This document shows positions 21,001 through 29,416 of a stretch of 64,000 bases of DNA, piece after piece. The notes beneath the pieces are model-generated. The model searched no databases. It saw only the letters and a program-made list of their open reading frames with translations, and was not told the origin of the DNA. Source of the DNA: Pseudomonas parafulva (GTDB lineage: Bacteria; Pseudomonadota; Gammaproteobacteria; Pseudomonadales; Pseudomonadaceae). The position numbers were made by a program, and so were the translations under genes. Where the stretch lies: the NCBI RefSeq assembly GCF_002021815.1, contig NZ_CP019952.1, forward strand, positions 403,001 through 467,000. Direction: 5' to 3'. Within the stretch, counting starts at the first letter, position 1. The number at the start of each line of letters is the position of its first letter.

Positions 21001-23033
21001 TCTCGCTGTTGCAGAACTGCCACGACCGCCTGGCGCACATGCTCGATGCCGTGCGCCTGGGGCAACCGCTGCACGCTGCCACGGCGCTGATCGATTACAT
21101 CCGCAACTTCAGCAGCGCAGGGCTGACCGACAGCGCGGCCGGCACCAGCCCGGTCGAAACTGCCGCCAGCGAAGGGCCGGCAGTAACCCCTGAGCGCGTA
21201 CCGGGGGACATGGTCAAGGTCGATGCCGAATTGCTGGACGACCTGGGCAACCTGGCCGGTGAGCATTCGATCATCCGTGGGCGTATCGAGCAGCAGGTCA
21301 ACGACGCCCAGTTCACGCTCAACGAAATGGAAACCACGCTCGAGCGCATGCGTGACCAACTGCTACGCCTGGATATCGAAACCCAGGGCCGGATTTCCAG
21401 CCGCCAGCAGATCGAAGGCGATGTCTATGAAGATTTCGACCCACTGGAAATGGACCGCCACTCGCAGTTGCAGCAGTTGTCGCGGGCCCTGTTCGAGTCG
21501 GCCTCGGACCTGCTGGACCTGAAGGAGACCATGGCCCAGCGCGCCCAGGAAGCCTACGGCCTGCTCCAGCAGCAGGCGCGGGTCAACAGCCAACTGCAGG
21601 AAGGCCTGACGGCAACGTTAATGGTGCCCTTCGAACGCCTGGTGCCGCGCTTGCAGCGCGTGGTGCGGCAGGTGGCGAGCGAGCTGGGCAAGCAGGTCGA
21701 GCTGGTGGTGGGCAACGCCGAGGGGGAGCTGGATCGCAGCGTGCTGGAACGCATGGTGGCGCCCCTTGAACACATGTTGCGCAATGCCGTCGACCATGGC
21801 CTGGAAAGTCGCGAAGCCCGATTGGCCGCGGGCAAGCCCGAGCAGGGCACGATCCACCTGAACCTGCTGCACGAGGGGGCGGACATCGTCATCGAGATGA
21901 CCGACGACGGCGCCGGCGTGCCGCTGCACGCTGTCCGGCTCAAGGCCATCAAGCGCGGTCTGCTGGACCCGCAGGCGCAGCTGAGCGACCACGAGATACT
22001 GCAGTTCATCCTCAGGCCGGGCTTTTCCACGGCCGAAAAGATCACGCAGATCTCAGGGCGGGGCCTGGGCATGGACGTCGTCCACGAAGAGGTCAAGCAG
22101 TTGGGCGGCTCGATGACCATCGAGTCGGCCCAGGGCAAGGGGGCGCGTTTCCAGATTCGCCTGCCGTTCACGGTGTCGATCAACCGCGCACTGATGGTGC
22201 ACCTGGGCGATGAGCAGTACGCGATCCCGCTCAACACCATCGAAGGCATCGTGCGGGTACCGCCCGCTGAACTGGCGGCCTGCTACGAGCAGGAGCCGCC
22301 GCGCTACGCCTACGCAGGCCATCAGTACCAGCTGCGCTACCTGGGCGAGCTGGTGCAGGGCGCCCCGCGTCCCACGCTGCTGGGCCAGAGCGTGCCATTG
22401 CCCTTGCTGCTGGTGCACTCGCAGGAGCAGTCGTTCGCCATCCAGGTCGACAGCTTGTCGCCCAGCCGGGAGATCGTGGTCAAAAGCCTGGGCCCGCAGT
22501 TCGCGGCCGTTGCCGGCCTTTCGGGTGCAACGTTGCTGGGGGATGGGCGAGTGGTGCTGATTCTGGACCTTCTGGGGCAGTTGCGCGGCCAGCAACGGCG
22601 GCTTGCTCGTTTGCCTGGAGGCATGCCACGTGGGTTGCTGCCGGCAGCAACCCCGGATCGCACCTTGCTGGTGATGGTGGTGGATGACTCGGTCACGGTG
22701 CGCAAGGTCACCAGCCGGCTGTTGGAGCGCCATGGCATGAGCGTGATCACCGCCAAGGACGGAGTGGATGCCATGGCAGTGCTGGAAGGGCACCGGCCCG
22801 ATGTGTTGCTGCTGGATATCGAAATGCCGCGCATGGACGGCTTCGAAGTGGCGACCCGCATTCGCCAGGACGCCCGCCTCAAGGACCTGCCCATTATCAT
22901 GATCACCTCGCGTACGGGGCAGAAGCACCGCGACCGAGCCATGGCCATCGGGGTCAACGAATACCTCGGCAAGCCTTATCAGGAGTCGGTATTGCTGCAC
23001 AGCATCCTCCAGTGGAGCCAGTCCCATGCTTGA
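18078..23033 (+). CDS. chpA: ChpA (PilL), multi-Hpt hybrid CheA-type histidine kinase
   Basis: 1651-residue cytoplasmic hybrid kinase, core of the Pil-Chp array. Three canonical Hpt phosphosites read HTLKG near residues 486, 618 and 934. An N-terminal Hpt-like site reads HQVHG (about 61), and two further Hpt-like helical segments near 340 (LQQVRGALAML) and 750 lack the site histidine. Then come a CheA dimerisation part (about 1050), an ATPase with N-box NAVDHGLE (about 1231), DDGAGV (about 1276) and GRGLGMDVV (about 1327), a CheW-like domain, and a C-terminal receiver (VVDDSVTVRKV about 1532, phospho-Asp about 1580 in LLLDIEMPRMDG). P. aeruginosa ChpA is much longer (about 2,470 residues). 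Its stop overlaps the chpC start. Confidence 0.95.
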   Translation: MPMSTPMPGSIAGPARHDTVGLAWTKAALLDCLGQGRQALERFAGEPEDLSLLTFVADNLHQVHGCLVMLELPGATRLAQELEMLVTDLASGKVTPRGDCLGALFRGLELLPSYLERLRGARHDLPLVMLPLLNQLRACRGAEPVVHGRLLGSAGQRLAGAEDLANLDVSLGNWREQLQAGEGRDALRSVVAALCDDLMRIKDRLDQFVRSDRQHNEQLEVLLAPLRHVADTLAVLGFQQPRRVIIDQVMTLQGLAQGDRAVDDAVLMDVAGALLYVEATLNGMVGPLEEGGEAGLPGADVAEIRLVVLRESLNVLQQAKDLLGDCLESGWPRQHLQALPGLLQQVRGALAMLMLPAATEVFARCTAFVQGWVQQAQADPSSEELTLLAEALSAGECYLQWRVADPLADAQRFIVMARERLGALGVHCSTAQEHADLEEGDGLQDELRGVFIEEAQTLLQDIERHWLNWRADHQQQDALIDVHRALHTLKGAARLVHAQALAELAWAAEHLLNRVLAGRNVLGADGQIALEQAFAQLPEVLADFAAGHLPHVSAVQQLVGRLHALAERDLPAAANAQGLDPQLLDIFRSEAQGHLASLDTFLAHAQHGVPVDDALQRALHTLKGSAAMAGVLPMAELATVFDRLVREYKAHDLLLDETELRWLTSAASMFGQGLAQLSTTPLAPLPGAAQLIEQVELALDARIAALGGDAHASTGNARDPQQVATFLSQAMDRLLDAETLLADWQRHPAQRGALDTLLDDMTELAHAAHSADLWQVDEVCEALLDLYGAVEEGSLPADGQFFTQAQHAHEALLDMLDELAAGQNVAPRTALVTRLRDLQGQGLAPDATGRVGLDSVTPLHPDMDVQLIDTPTPDVALDPAPVQPSQAPESAGEELMEVFLEESSDIVESAAAALARWQADPRSTVEVDNLMRDLHTLKGVARMVEIGPIGDLAHELEFLYELLAAGRLPPSGALFSLLQNCHDRLAHMLDAVRLGQPLHAATALIDYIRNFSSAGLTDSAAGTSPVETAASEGPAVTPERVPGDMVKVDAELLDDLGNLAGEHSIIRGRIEQQVNDAQFTLNEMETTLERMRDQLLRLDIETQGRISSRQQIEGDVYEDFDPLEMDRHSQLQQLSRALFESASDLLDLKETMAQRAQEAYGLLQQQARVNSQLQEGLTATLMVPFERLVPRLQRVVRQVASELGKQVELVVGNAEGELDRSVLERMVAPLEHMLRNAVDHGLESREARLAAGKPEQGTIHLNLLHEGADIVIEMTDDGAGVPLHAVRLKAIKRGLLDPQAQLSDHEILQFILRPGFSTAEKITQISGRGLGMDVVHEEVKQLGGSMTIESAQGKGARFQIRLPFTVSINRALMVHLGDEQYAIPLNTIEGIVRVPPAELAACYEQEPPRYAYAGHQYQLRYLGELVQGAPRPTLLGQSVPLPLLLVHSQEQSFAIQVDSLSPSREIVVKSLGPQFAAVAGLSGATLLGDGRVVLILDLLGQLRGQQRRLARLPGGMPRGLLPAATPDRTLLVMVVDDSVTVRKVTSRLLERHGMSVITAKDGVDAMAVLEGHRPDVLLLDIEMPRMDGFEVATRIRQDARLKDLPIIMITSRTGQKHRDRAMAIGVNEYLGKPYQESVLLHSILQWSQSHA

Positions 23034-23508
23034 ACTGATAGCCGGGCAGCGCAGCAGCCTCACCGGGCTGTTGCTGCCCTTGGGCGACCGTACGTTGGTG
23101 CTGCCCAATGTGGCCGTGGCCGAACTCAGTGGGCTGCGCAATGTGGCGTGCCAGCGCGGTGACCTGCCCTGGCACCTGGGCTGGGTCGACTGGCGCCAGC
23201 AGCGCTTGCCCCTGATCGGTTTCGAAGCGGCCTGCGACAGCCATACGCCCTGTGGCGAACGGGCCCGCGTGGTAGTGCTCAACGCATTGGGCGACACGGG
23301 CTTGCGTTACCTGGCCTTGCTGCTGCAAGGCATACCGCGCTCGTGCAAGCTCGACAGCCAGCTCAACTACGTCGACGTGGCATTGGCACCCCTTGAGTTG
23401 GCCGCTGTCCAGGTAGGGGAGCAGGTGGCGCGCGTACCTGACCTGGTGGGGCTCGAGCGCCTGGTCAGGGACGCGCAACGCAGCGGCAGGCTGCAAGCGT
23501 CGGGTTAG
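23026..23508 (+). CDS. chpC: ChpC, second CheW-like adaptor of the Pil-Chp system
   Basis: 160-residue CheW-type protein (LLLPLGDRTLVLPNVAVAEL, GWVDWRQQRLPLIGFEA) that begins within the last codons of chpA. In P. aeruginosa ChpC links additional receptors to ChpA. It ends the operon: pilK (methyltransferase) and chpB (methylesterase), which flank chpA in P. aeruginosa, are absent. Confidence 0.9.
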   Translation: MLELIAGQRSSLTGLLLPLGDRTLVLPNVAVAELSGLRNVACQRGDLPWHLGWVDWRQQRLPLIGFEAACDSHTPCGERARVVVLNALGDTGLRYLALLLQGIPRSCKLDSQLNYVDVALAPLELAAVQVGEQVARVPDLVGLERLVRDAQRSGRLQASG

Positions 23509-23576
23509 AGCGTACGGTCGCCGTGCGTCGATTGTCGTGGCTGAAACTAGATGGGTTTCGAAAGGTCTTTAAGGGC

Positions 23577-24194
23577 ATGTATTACGGTGAACGCTTCAAT
23601 GCCTGGACCCACTTGGTGGGTGCGTTGCTGGCAGGCCTCGGTGCCCTCTGGCTGATCATCGGGGCCGCCTTGCAGGGGGACCCCTGGAAGATCGTCAGTT
23701 TCTCCATCTACGGCGGCACGCTGTTGCTGCTGTACAGCATTTCGACGCTGTATCACAGCACGCGCGGACGGGCGAAGGTGATCATGCGCAAGCTCGATCA
23801 CCTCTCTATCTATTTGCTGATCGCCGGCAGCTACACGCCCTTCTGCCTGATCAGCCTGCGCGGGCCTTGGGGCTGGAGCCTGTTCGGCATCGTCTGGGGG
23901 CTGGCAGTACTGGGCATGCTGCAGGAAATCAAGCCGCGCTCCGAAGCACGGGTCTTGTCCATCGTGATCTATGCCGTGATGGGCTGGATCGTGCTGGTCG
24001 CGGTCAACCCGCTGCTGCAGGCGCTGGGTACCACCGGTTTTGCCTGGCTGGCCGCAGGGGGCGTGTTCTACACCGTGGGCATCATCTTTTTCGCATTCGA
24101 CCGGCGTTTTCGTCACTGGCATGGCATCTGGCACTTGTTCGTGATTGCCGGCAGCCTGATGCATTTCGTGGCGGTGTCGCACTACGTGCGCTGA
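23577..24194 (+). CDS. Hemolysin III/TrhA (PAQR-type) membrane protein
   Basis: 205-residue polytopic protein beginning MYYGERFNAWTHLVGAL with about seven membrane spans. It keeps the PAQR/hemolysin-III metal-site landmarks: STLYHS, KLDHLSIYLLIAGSYTPF and the C-terminal HGIWHLFVIAGSLMHF, suggesting a zinc-dependent membrane hydrolase fold. Bacterial relatives (TrhA) affect membrane energetics or lipid homeostasis; evidence for haemolysis is weak. A GTG 54 bp upstream (23523) would add 18 residues, but the homologues I recall start at MYYGERFN. It stands alone after chpC. Confidence 0.85.
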   Translation: MYYGERFNAWTHLVGALLAGLGALWLIIGAALQGDPWKIVSFSIYGGTLLLLYSISTLYHSTRGRAKVIMRKLDHLSIYLLIAGSYTPFCLISLRGPWGWSLFGIVWGLAVLGMLQEIKPRSEARVLSIVIYAVMGWIVLVAVNPLLQALGTTGFAWLAAGGVFYTVGIIFFAFDRRFRHWHGIWHLFVIAGSLMHFVAVSHYVR

Positions 24195-24235
24195 TCACCC
24201 CAGCCTGCGAGCACCGCCCGTGCGCCTGGGAAGGC

Positions 24236-24955
24236 TTAGAAATCACCCCAGAGCTGTTGTGCCACTGCAAGGGCCACCACGGGGGCGGTTTCGGTGCGCA
24301 ATACCCGCGGGCCCAGGCGCGCCGCATGAAAGCCCGCTGCCTTGGCCTGCTCGACCTCGGGTTCGCTCAAGCCGCCTTCTGGGCCAATCAGGAACGCCAG
24401 GCTTGCCGGTTTGGCATGGCTGACCAGCGGTTCGGCTACCGGATGCAACACCAGCTTGAGCTGCGCCTGGGTGGCGGCCAGCCACTCAGCCAGGGTGATG
24501 GGCGGGTGGATGATCGGCAGGCTGGAGCGGCCACACTGTTCGCAGGCGCTGATTGCCACTTGCCGCCAGTGGGCCAGGCGCTTGTCGGCGCGCTCGTCCT
24601 TCAGGCGCACCTCGCACCGCTCGCTGACGATCGGGGTGATCTCATTGGCGCCCAGCTCGGTGGCTTTCTGGATGGCCCAGTCCATACGCTCGCCCCGCGA
24701 CAGCCCTTGGCCCAGGTGCACCTGCAGCGGTGAGTCGGCTTGGCCAGCGAATGCCTGGTCCAGGCTCACGCGCACGGCTTTCTTGCCCACCTCCAGCAAC
24801 TGCCCACGGTATTCCTGGCCGCTGCCGTCGAACAGCTGCACGGGGTCACCCGCCGCCATGCGCAATACGCGGCCGATGTAGTGGGCCTGTGCCTCGGGCA
24901 GGTCGTGTTCGCCAAGGCTCAGGGGGGCGTCGATGAAGAAGCGGGACAGTCTCAT
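24236..24955 (-). CDS. rsmE: RsmE, 16S rRNA m3U1498 methyltransferase
   Basis: SPOUT-class SAM-dependent methyltransferase of helix 44 in 16S rRNA. 239 residues, starting MRLSRFFIDAPLSLGEHDLP with the N-terminal PUA-like part and IGRVLRMAAGD. The C-terminal trefoil-knot SAM motifs are LIGPEGGLSEPEVEQA and LGPRVLRTETAPVVAL. It lies about 100 bp downstream of bioA on the same strand and is convergent with the TrhA gene. Confidence 0.95.
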   Translation of the reverse strand: MRLSRFFIDAPLSLGEHDLPEAQAHYIGRVLRMAAGDPVQLFDGSGQEYRGQLLEVGKKAVRVSLDQAFAGQADSPLQVHLGQGLSRGERMDWAIQKATELGANEITPIVSERCEVRLKDERADKRLAHWRQVAISACEQCGRSSLPIIHPPITLAEWLAATQAQLKLVLHPVAEPLVSHAKPASLAFLIGPEGGLSEPEVEQAKAAGFHAARLGPRVLRTETAPVVALAVAQQLWGDF

Positions 24956-25057
24956 GGGTAAGCTCTGAAAAGGTAAGGACGACCGGAAGGCCCACGCCGG
25001 CATGACGCATGCAGCGCAGGTTCCGGCGCGGTCGCAGGCATGGCCTTTGACTCGCTA

Positions 25058-26464
25058 TCAGCCCGGATCGCGAAAATCCGGGTGGAAGGTGCTGGGCACC
25101 GTCACGCGGGTGCTGTCGCGGGTGGCGATGTCGATGCCTTCGCTGGCCACTTCGGCCAGGAAGTCGATCTGTTCGGGCGTGATGATATACGGTGGCAGGA
25201 AATACACCACACTGCCCAGCGGGCGCAGCAGCGCGCCACGGGTCAGGGCATGCTCGAACACTTTGAGGCCGCGTCGCGCCTGCCAGGGGTAGGGCACCTT
25301 GCCGGCCTTGTCCTGGACCATTTCGATGGCCAGGACCATGCCGGTCTGGCGAATCTCGGCCACGTGGGCATGGTCGGCCAGATGCGCAGTGGCGCTGGCC
25401 ATGCGCGTAGCCAGCGCCTTGTTGGCCTCGATCACGTTGTCTTGCTCGAAGATGTCGAGGGTGGCCAAGGCGGCCGCGCACGCCAGCGGGTTGCCGGTGT
25501 AGCTGTGCGAATGCAAGAACGCGCGCAACGTGCGGTAGTCGTCATAGAACGCCTGGTACACCTTGTCGGTGGTCAGGCAGGCAGCCAGGGGCAGATACCC
25601 CCCGGTCAGGGCCTTGGACAGGCACAGGAAGTCCGGGCGAATACCTGCCTGCTCGCAGGCGAACATGGTGCCCGTGCGACCGAAGCCAACCGCGATCTCG
25701 TCATGGATCAGGTGCACGTCGTAGCGATCGCAGGCTTCGCGCAAGAGCTTGAGATAGACCGGATGGTACATGCGCATGCCGCCGGCGCCCTGGATCAACG
25801 GCTCGATGATGACCGCGCTGATCGAGGCATGATGCTCGGCCAAGGTCTGCTCCATGACCTGGAACAGGGTGCGTGAATGCGCCTCCCAGCTGACGCCCTC
25901 CGGGCGCAGATAGCAATCGGGGCTCGGGACTTTTAGGGTGTCGAGCAGCAACGCCTTGTAGGTTTCGGTGAACAACGGGACGTCACCGACGGACATGGCG
26001 GCGATGGTTTCCCCGTGATAGCTGTTGGTCAGGGTGACGAACCGCTTCTTGTCCGGCTTGCCGACGTTCTGCCAGTAGTGAAAGCTCATCTTCAGCGCCA
26101 CTTCGATGCAGGACGAGCCATTGTCGGCGTAGAACACCCGGTCGAGCCCGGCTGGCGTCATGGCCACCAGGCGTTCGGACAGCTCGATGACAGGCTGGTG
26201 GCTGAAGCCTGCCAGAATCACGTGCTCAAGCTGGTCGACCTGCTCCTTGATGCGCTCATTGATACGCGGGTTGGCATGGCCGAACACGTTTACCCACCAG
26301 CTGCTCACAGCATCCAGGTAGCGCCGGCCTTCGAAATCCTCGAGCCACACCCCTTCACCGCGCTTGATCGGTATCAGCGGTAGTTGCTCGTGGTCTTTCA
26401 TCTGGGTGCAGGGGTGCCAGAGGACCTTGAGGTCGCGCTGCATCCACTGATCATTGAGGCCCAT
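25058..26464 (-). CDS. bioA: BioA, adenosylmethionine-8-amino-7-oxononanoate aminotransferase
   Basis: PLP-dependent aminotransferase that uses SAM as amino donor in biotin synthesis. 468 residues. Family landmarks: HPCTQMKDHE, SSWWVNVFGHANP, the substrate-specific tyrosine in SYHGE, DEIAVGFGRTG and the PLP lysine in LSKALTGGYLP. The ATG is preferred over a GTG two codons upstream. It is separated from the rest of the bio cluster, as is usual in pseudomonads. Divergent from the FAD oxidase gene. Confidence 0.96.
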   Translation of the reverse strand: MGLNDQWMQRDLKVLWHPCTQMKDHEQLPLIPIKRGEGVWLEDFEGRRYLDAVSSWWVNVFGHANPRINERIKEQVDQLEHVILAGFSHQPVIELSERLVAMTPAGLDRVFYADNGSSCIEVALKMSFHYWQNVGKPDKKRFVTLTNSYHGETIAAMSVGDVPLFTETYKALLLDTLKVPSPDCYLRPEGVSWEAHSRTLFQVMEQTLAEHHASISAVIIEPLIQGAGGMRMYHPVYLKLLREACDRYDVHLIHDEIAVGFGRTGTMFACEQAGIRPDFLCLSKALTGGYLPLAACLTTDKVYQAFYDDYRTLRAFLHSHSYTGNPLACAAALATLDIFEQDNVIEANKALATRMASATAHLADHAHVAEIRQTGMVLAIEMVQDKAGKVPYPWQARRGLKVFEHALTRGALLRPLGSVVYFLPPYIITPEQIDFLAEVASEGIDIATRDSTRVTVPSTFHPDFRDPG

Positions 26465-26670
26465 GAGCACTTCTCCTGGCTTGGCGGCGTGGGGGCGTAA
26501 GCCTAAGCAATGGCACGGGTGAGAACAACCCGCCAGAAAATGTCATTTAGCCAGACCACTTGATGTCACTCCACTGGCAGCCCTGGCAGCGGTGACGTAT
26601 TCTACCGCCTCTCTCGGGGCATCCCGCCTCTCTCTGTTTTTCTGCAACCTTTGACTCGGAGTTCGCCAAC

Positions 26671-28587
26671 ATGGCTGCTGCTTGGGTGCGCCTGTGCGCG
26701 TTGGTATTGATTGGTGTTTCCAGCGGTGCCGCGCTGGCGAGTGACAAGACGCCCACGGCAATCGTCGTGGGCGGCGGCATGGCGGGCCTTACCGCAGCCT
26801 ATGAGCTGCAGAACAAGGGCTGGCAGGTGACCCTGCTCGAAGCCAAGGCAGGCATGGGCGGCCGCTCGGGCCTGGCCACCAGCGAATGGATCGGCAATAC
26901 CAAGGCGCAGCCGGTACTCAACCAGTACGTTGATCGCTTCAAGCTCGACACGCTGCCGGCGCCCGAATTCGTGCGCACCCCTGGGTACCTGATCGATGGC
27001 GAGTACTTCAGTGCCGCAGACCTGGCCCTCAAGCAGCCGGCCACGGCCGAAGCTCTCAAGCGCTACGAGAAAACCCTGGACGACCTGGCCCGTTCGATCG
27101 ACGATCCGCTCAACCCCCAGGCGACCAGCACCCTGTTCGCTCTGGACCAGATCAACGTGTCCTCCTGGCTGGACAAGTTGCAGTTACCTGCCACGGCCCG
27201 TCAGTTGGTCAACCAGCAGATCCGCAGCCGCTACGACGAACCGTCGCGCCTGTCGCTGCTGTATTTCGCCCAGCAGAACCGCGTCTACCGTGACGTGAGC
27301 GACCGTGACCTGCGTGCAGCGCGGCTGCCCGGCGGCAGCCCGGTGCTGGCGCAGGCGTTCGTCAAGCAACTGAAGACCATCAAGACCGGCTCGCCGGTGA
27401 GTGCAATCGTTCAGGACAAGGACGGCGTTACCGTGAAAGTCGGCAGCGTGGGTTACCGCGCCGATTACGTGGTGATGGCCGTGCCCCTGCGTGCACTGGC
27501 CAAGATCCAGATGACGCCTGGCCTGGATAACCAGCATGTGGCGGCGCTCAAGGGCACCAACTACGGTTGGCGCGACCAGGTGATGCTCAAGTTCAAGAAA
27601 CCGGTCTGGGAAAGTCGGGCGCGTATGTCGGGTGAGATCTTCAGCAATACGGGCCTTGGCATGTTGTGGATCGAACCGGCCCTCAAGGGCGGTGCCAACG
27701 TGGTGATCAACCTTTCCGGCGACAACGCCCGCCTGCTGCAGGCCTTTGGTGACAAGCAGATGGTCGACCAGGTGCTCATTCGCCTGCATACCTTCTACCC
27801 TCAGGCCCGTGGCGCTTTCACCGGTTATGAAGTCAAGCGCTACAGCGCCGATGCCGGCACTGGGGGTGCCTACCTGGCCTATGGACCTGGCCAGATCAGC
27901 AAGTACTGGCGCCTTTGGGAGCGCCCGGTACAACGCATCGCCTTTGCCGGTGAGCACACCGATGCCTTGTACCCAGGCACCCTTGAAGGCGCACTGCGCA
28001 GCGGTCAACGGGCTGCCGGCCAAGTGCAGGACCTGCTGGCCGGCAAGTCGTTCGACCCGGTCAAGGCCGTGCCAGTGGCAGCGACCGCCGCTGCAGGCGC
28101 GGCAGCGGCCAAGAGCAAGGGCAATTTCTTCACCAACCTGTTCGGCGGCGGCGCGTCCGACAAGGACAAGGCAGTCGACCAAGCGCCGGCCAAGCCTGAG
28201 ACCCAATCGGCCGATGCGACGGGCCAGAAAAAACCAGGCTTCTTCGCTCGCCTGTTCGGTGCCAAGGAAACCCCGGCGCCAGCGCCTCAACCGGCGGCCA
28301 AGGCAGCTGAAGTAGCCCCTGTGGCGCCACCCGCAGCGCAACCGGCGGCGCAACCGGCGGCGCAAGCCCCGGCACAGGCACCGGCCAGCCCGGCGCCCGT
28401 CGTCAAGGCAGCGCCCACCAAGGCGGCAACCACCAAGGCTGCCCCGGTCAAGCAGGCGCCGGCCCACAAGCCAGCGGCCAAACCGGTGCACAAGCCAGCG
28501 CACAAGCCTGCCGACAGCAAAAAAGCTGCTACCAAGCCGGCGCCAGCCAAGAAGCCTGCAACCGATAGCCAGGCCAAGGCGAGCTGA
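26671..28587 (+). CDS. Exported FAD-dependent amine oxidase with long Ala/Pro/Lys-rich tail
   Basis: 638-residue protein. A Sec-type signal peptide (about residues 1-23, cleavage after ALA) precedes an amine-oxidase flavoprotein domain: the dinucleotide fold AIVVGGGMAGLTAAYEL (about 30-46) with LLEA, the GGRSG loop, and the C-terminal FAD-contact motif AGEHTDALYPGTLEGAL. From about residue 465 it continues into a 170-residue low-complexity tail with AAQP, AHKP and KPA repeats and two similar hydrophobic islands, NFFTNLFGG and GFFARLFGA. The substrate is unknown; it could be an amine or amino acid oxidase or a desaturase-like enzyme. The tail may anchor the protein at an envelope surface. Stands alone. 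Confidence 0.82.
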   Translation: MAAAWVRLCALVLIGVSSGAALASDKTPTAIVVGGGMAGLTAAYELQNKGWQVTLLEAKAGMGGRSGLATSEWIGNTKAQPVLNQYVDRFKLDTLPAPEFVRTPGYLIDGEYFSAADLALKQPATAEALKRYEKTLDDLARSIDDPLNPQATSTLFALDQINVSSWLDKLQLPATARQLVNQQIRSRYDEPSRLSLLYFAQQNRVYRDVSDRDLRAARLPGGSPVLAQAFVKQLKTIKTGSPVSAIVQDKDGVTVKVGSVGYRADYVVMAVPLRALAKIQMTPGLDNQHVAALKGTNYGWRDQVMLKFKKPVWESRARMSGEIFSNTGLGMLWIEPALKGGANVVINLSGDNARLLQAFGDKQMVDQVLIRLHTFYPQARGAFTGYEVKRYSADAGTGGAYLAYGPGQISKYWRLWERPVQRIAFAGEHTDALYPGTLEGALRSGQRAAGQVQDLLAGKSFDPVKAVPVAATAAAGAAAAKSKGNFFTNLFGGGASDKDKAVDQAPAKPETQSADATGQKKPGFFARLFGAKETPAPAPQPAAKAAEVAPVAPPAAQPAAQPAAQAPAQAPASPAPVVKAAPTKAATTKAAPVKQAPAHKPAAKPVHKPAHKPADSKKAATKPAPAKKPATDSQAKAS

Positions 28588-28628
28588 TACTGCAGGTCTG
28601 TCGGGCACTGCCCGGCAGGCCTGTCAGA

Positions 28629-28654
28629 AGGGCTCAGCCACTTGACTGAGCCCT
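28629..28654 (+). terminator. Hairpin terminator of the FAD oxidase gene
   Basis: Stem AGGGCTCAG / CTGAGCCCT with an 8-base loop, about 40 bp after the stop codon, without a strong T-run. Confidence 0.5.
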
Positions 28655-28725
28655 GTGTCATGCGCGTTGCTCGAAGCACTCGCTGCCCGTTATCGGCGTT
28701 AACGTTTCCTTAATAGGCCGTAGCG

Positions 28726-28765
28726 AAACTTGCTATCGGATTTGTCGATAATCCAAAGCAAGTTT
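28726..28765. promoter_or_regulatory. Large imperfect palindrome upstream of cytochrome b561-yceI
   Basis: AAACTTGCT (28726-28734) and AGCAAGTTT (28757-28765) are exact complements, with inner GGATT / AATCC arms nested between them. It lies 65 bp upstream of the cytochrome b561 start in an AT-rich stretch, fitting an operator for the b561-yceI pair. The regulator is unknown. Confidence 0.45.
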
Positions 28766-28830
28766 TTCCGCTTTTATTCGATACGTTTGACGCTAGTCTT
28801 TGCATAGCTTTCACGGGGAAGAACGCCAAC

Positions 28831-29382
28831 ATGCAAGTGCGCAATTCATCTTCACGCTACGGCGCTGTCAGCATCTTCATGCACTGGGGCGTGGCGCTGA
28901 CCGTCTTCAGCCTTTTCGGCCTCGGGCTGTGGATGGTCGGGCTCGACTACTATGACCCATGGCGCAAGGCCGGCCCGGACCTGCATAAAAGCATCGGTCT
29001 GGTGCTGCTGGCGGTGATGCTGTTGCGCGTGCTGTGGCGCTTTGTGAGCCCCCCACCGCCGGCACTGGCCAGTTATGGCCCGCTCACCCGCTTGGGTGCC
29101 AAGCTGGGGCATCTGGCGCTGTACCTGGGATTGTTCGCCGTAATGATCGCCGGTTACCTGATATCCACCGCCGACGGCGTAGGTATTCCGGTGTTTGGCC
29201 TGTTCGAGGTGCCCGCCCTGGTCAGCAATCTGCCAGACCAGGCGGACCTGGCTGGTGTCATTCACCTGTGGCTGGCGTGGGGTGTGGTGGTTTTTGCGGG
29301 GTTGCACGCCCTGGCCGCACTCAAGCACCATTTCATCGACCATGACGCGACCCTCATGCGCATGCTGGGCCGCAAAGCTTGA
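28831..29382 (+). CDS. Cytochrome b561 family di-haem membrane protein
   Basis: 183-residue four-helix inner-membrane cytochrome. Candidate haem ligands are His18 (FMHWG), His52 (DLHKS), His145 (VIHLW) and His159 (GLHAL), two per haem. The family transfers electrons between quinol and periplasmic partners. It is followed 34 bp later by yceI, the standard pairing in proteobacteria, where YceI, a lipid-binding periplasmic protein, may hold a quinone-like substrate. A palindrome upstream suggests specific regulation. Confidence 0.92.
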   Translation: MQVRNSSSRYGAVSIFMHWGVALTVFSLFGLGLWMVGLDYYDPWRKAGPDLHKSIGLVLLAVMLLRVLWRFVSPPPPALASYGPLTRLGAKLGHLALYLGLFAVMIAGYLISTADGVGIPVFGLFEVPALVSNLPDQADLAGVIHLWLAWGVVVFAGLHALAALKHHFIDHDATLMRMLGRKA

Positions 29383-29416
29383 CGCTCAACCTCAATCGCA
29401 AAGGAAGGAAGTAACG

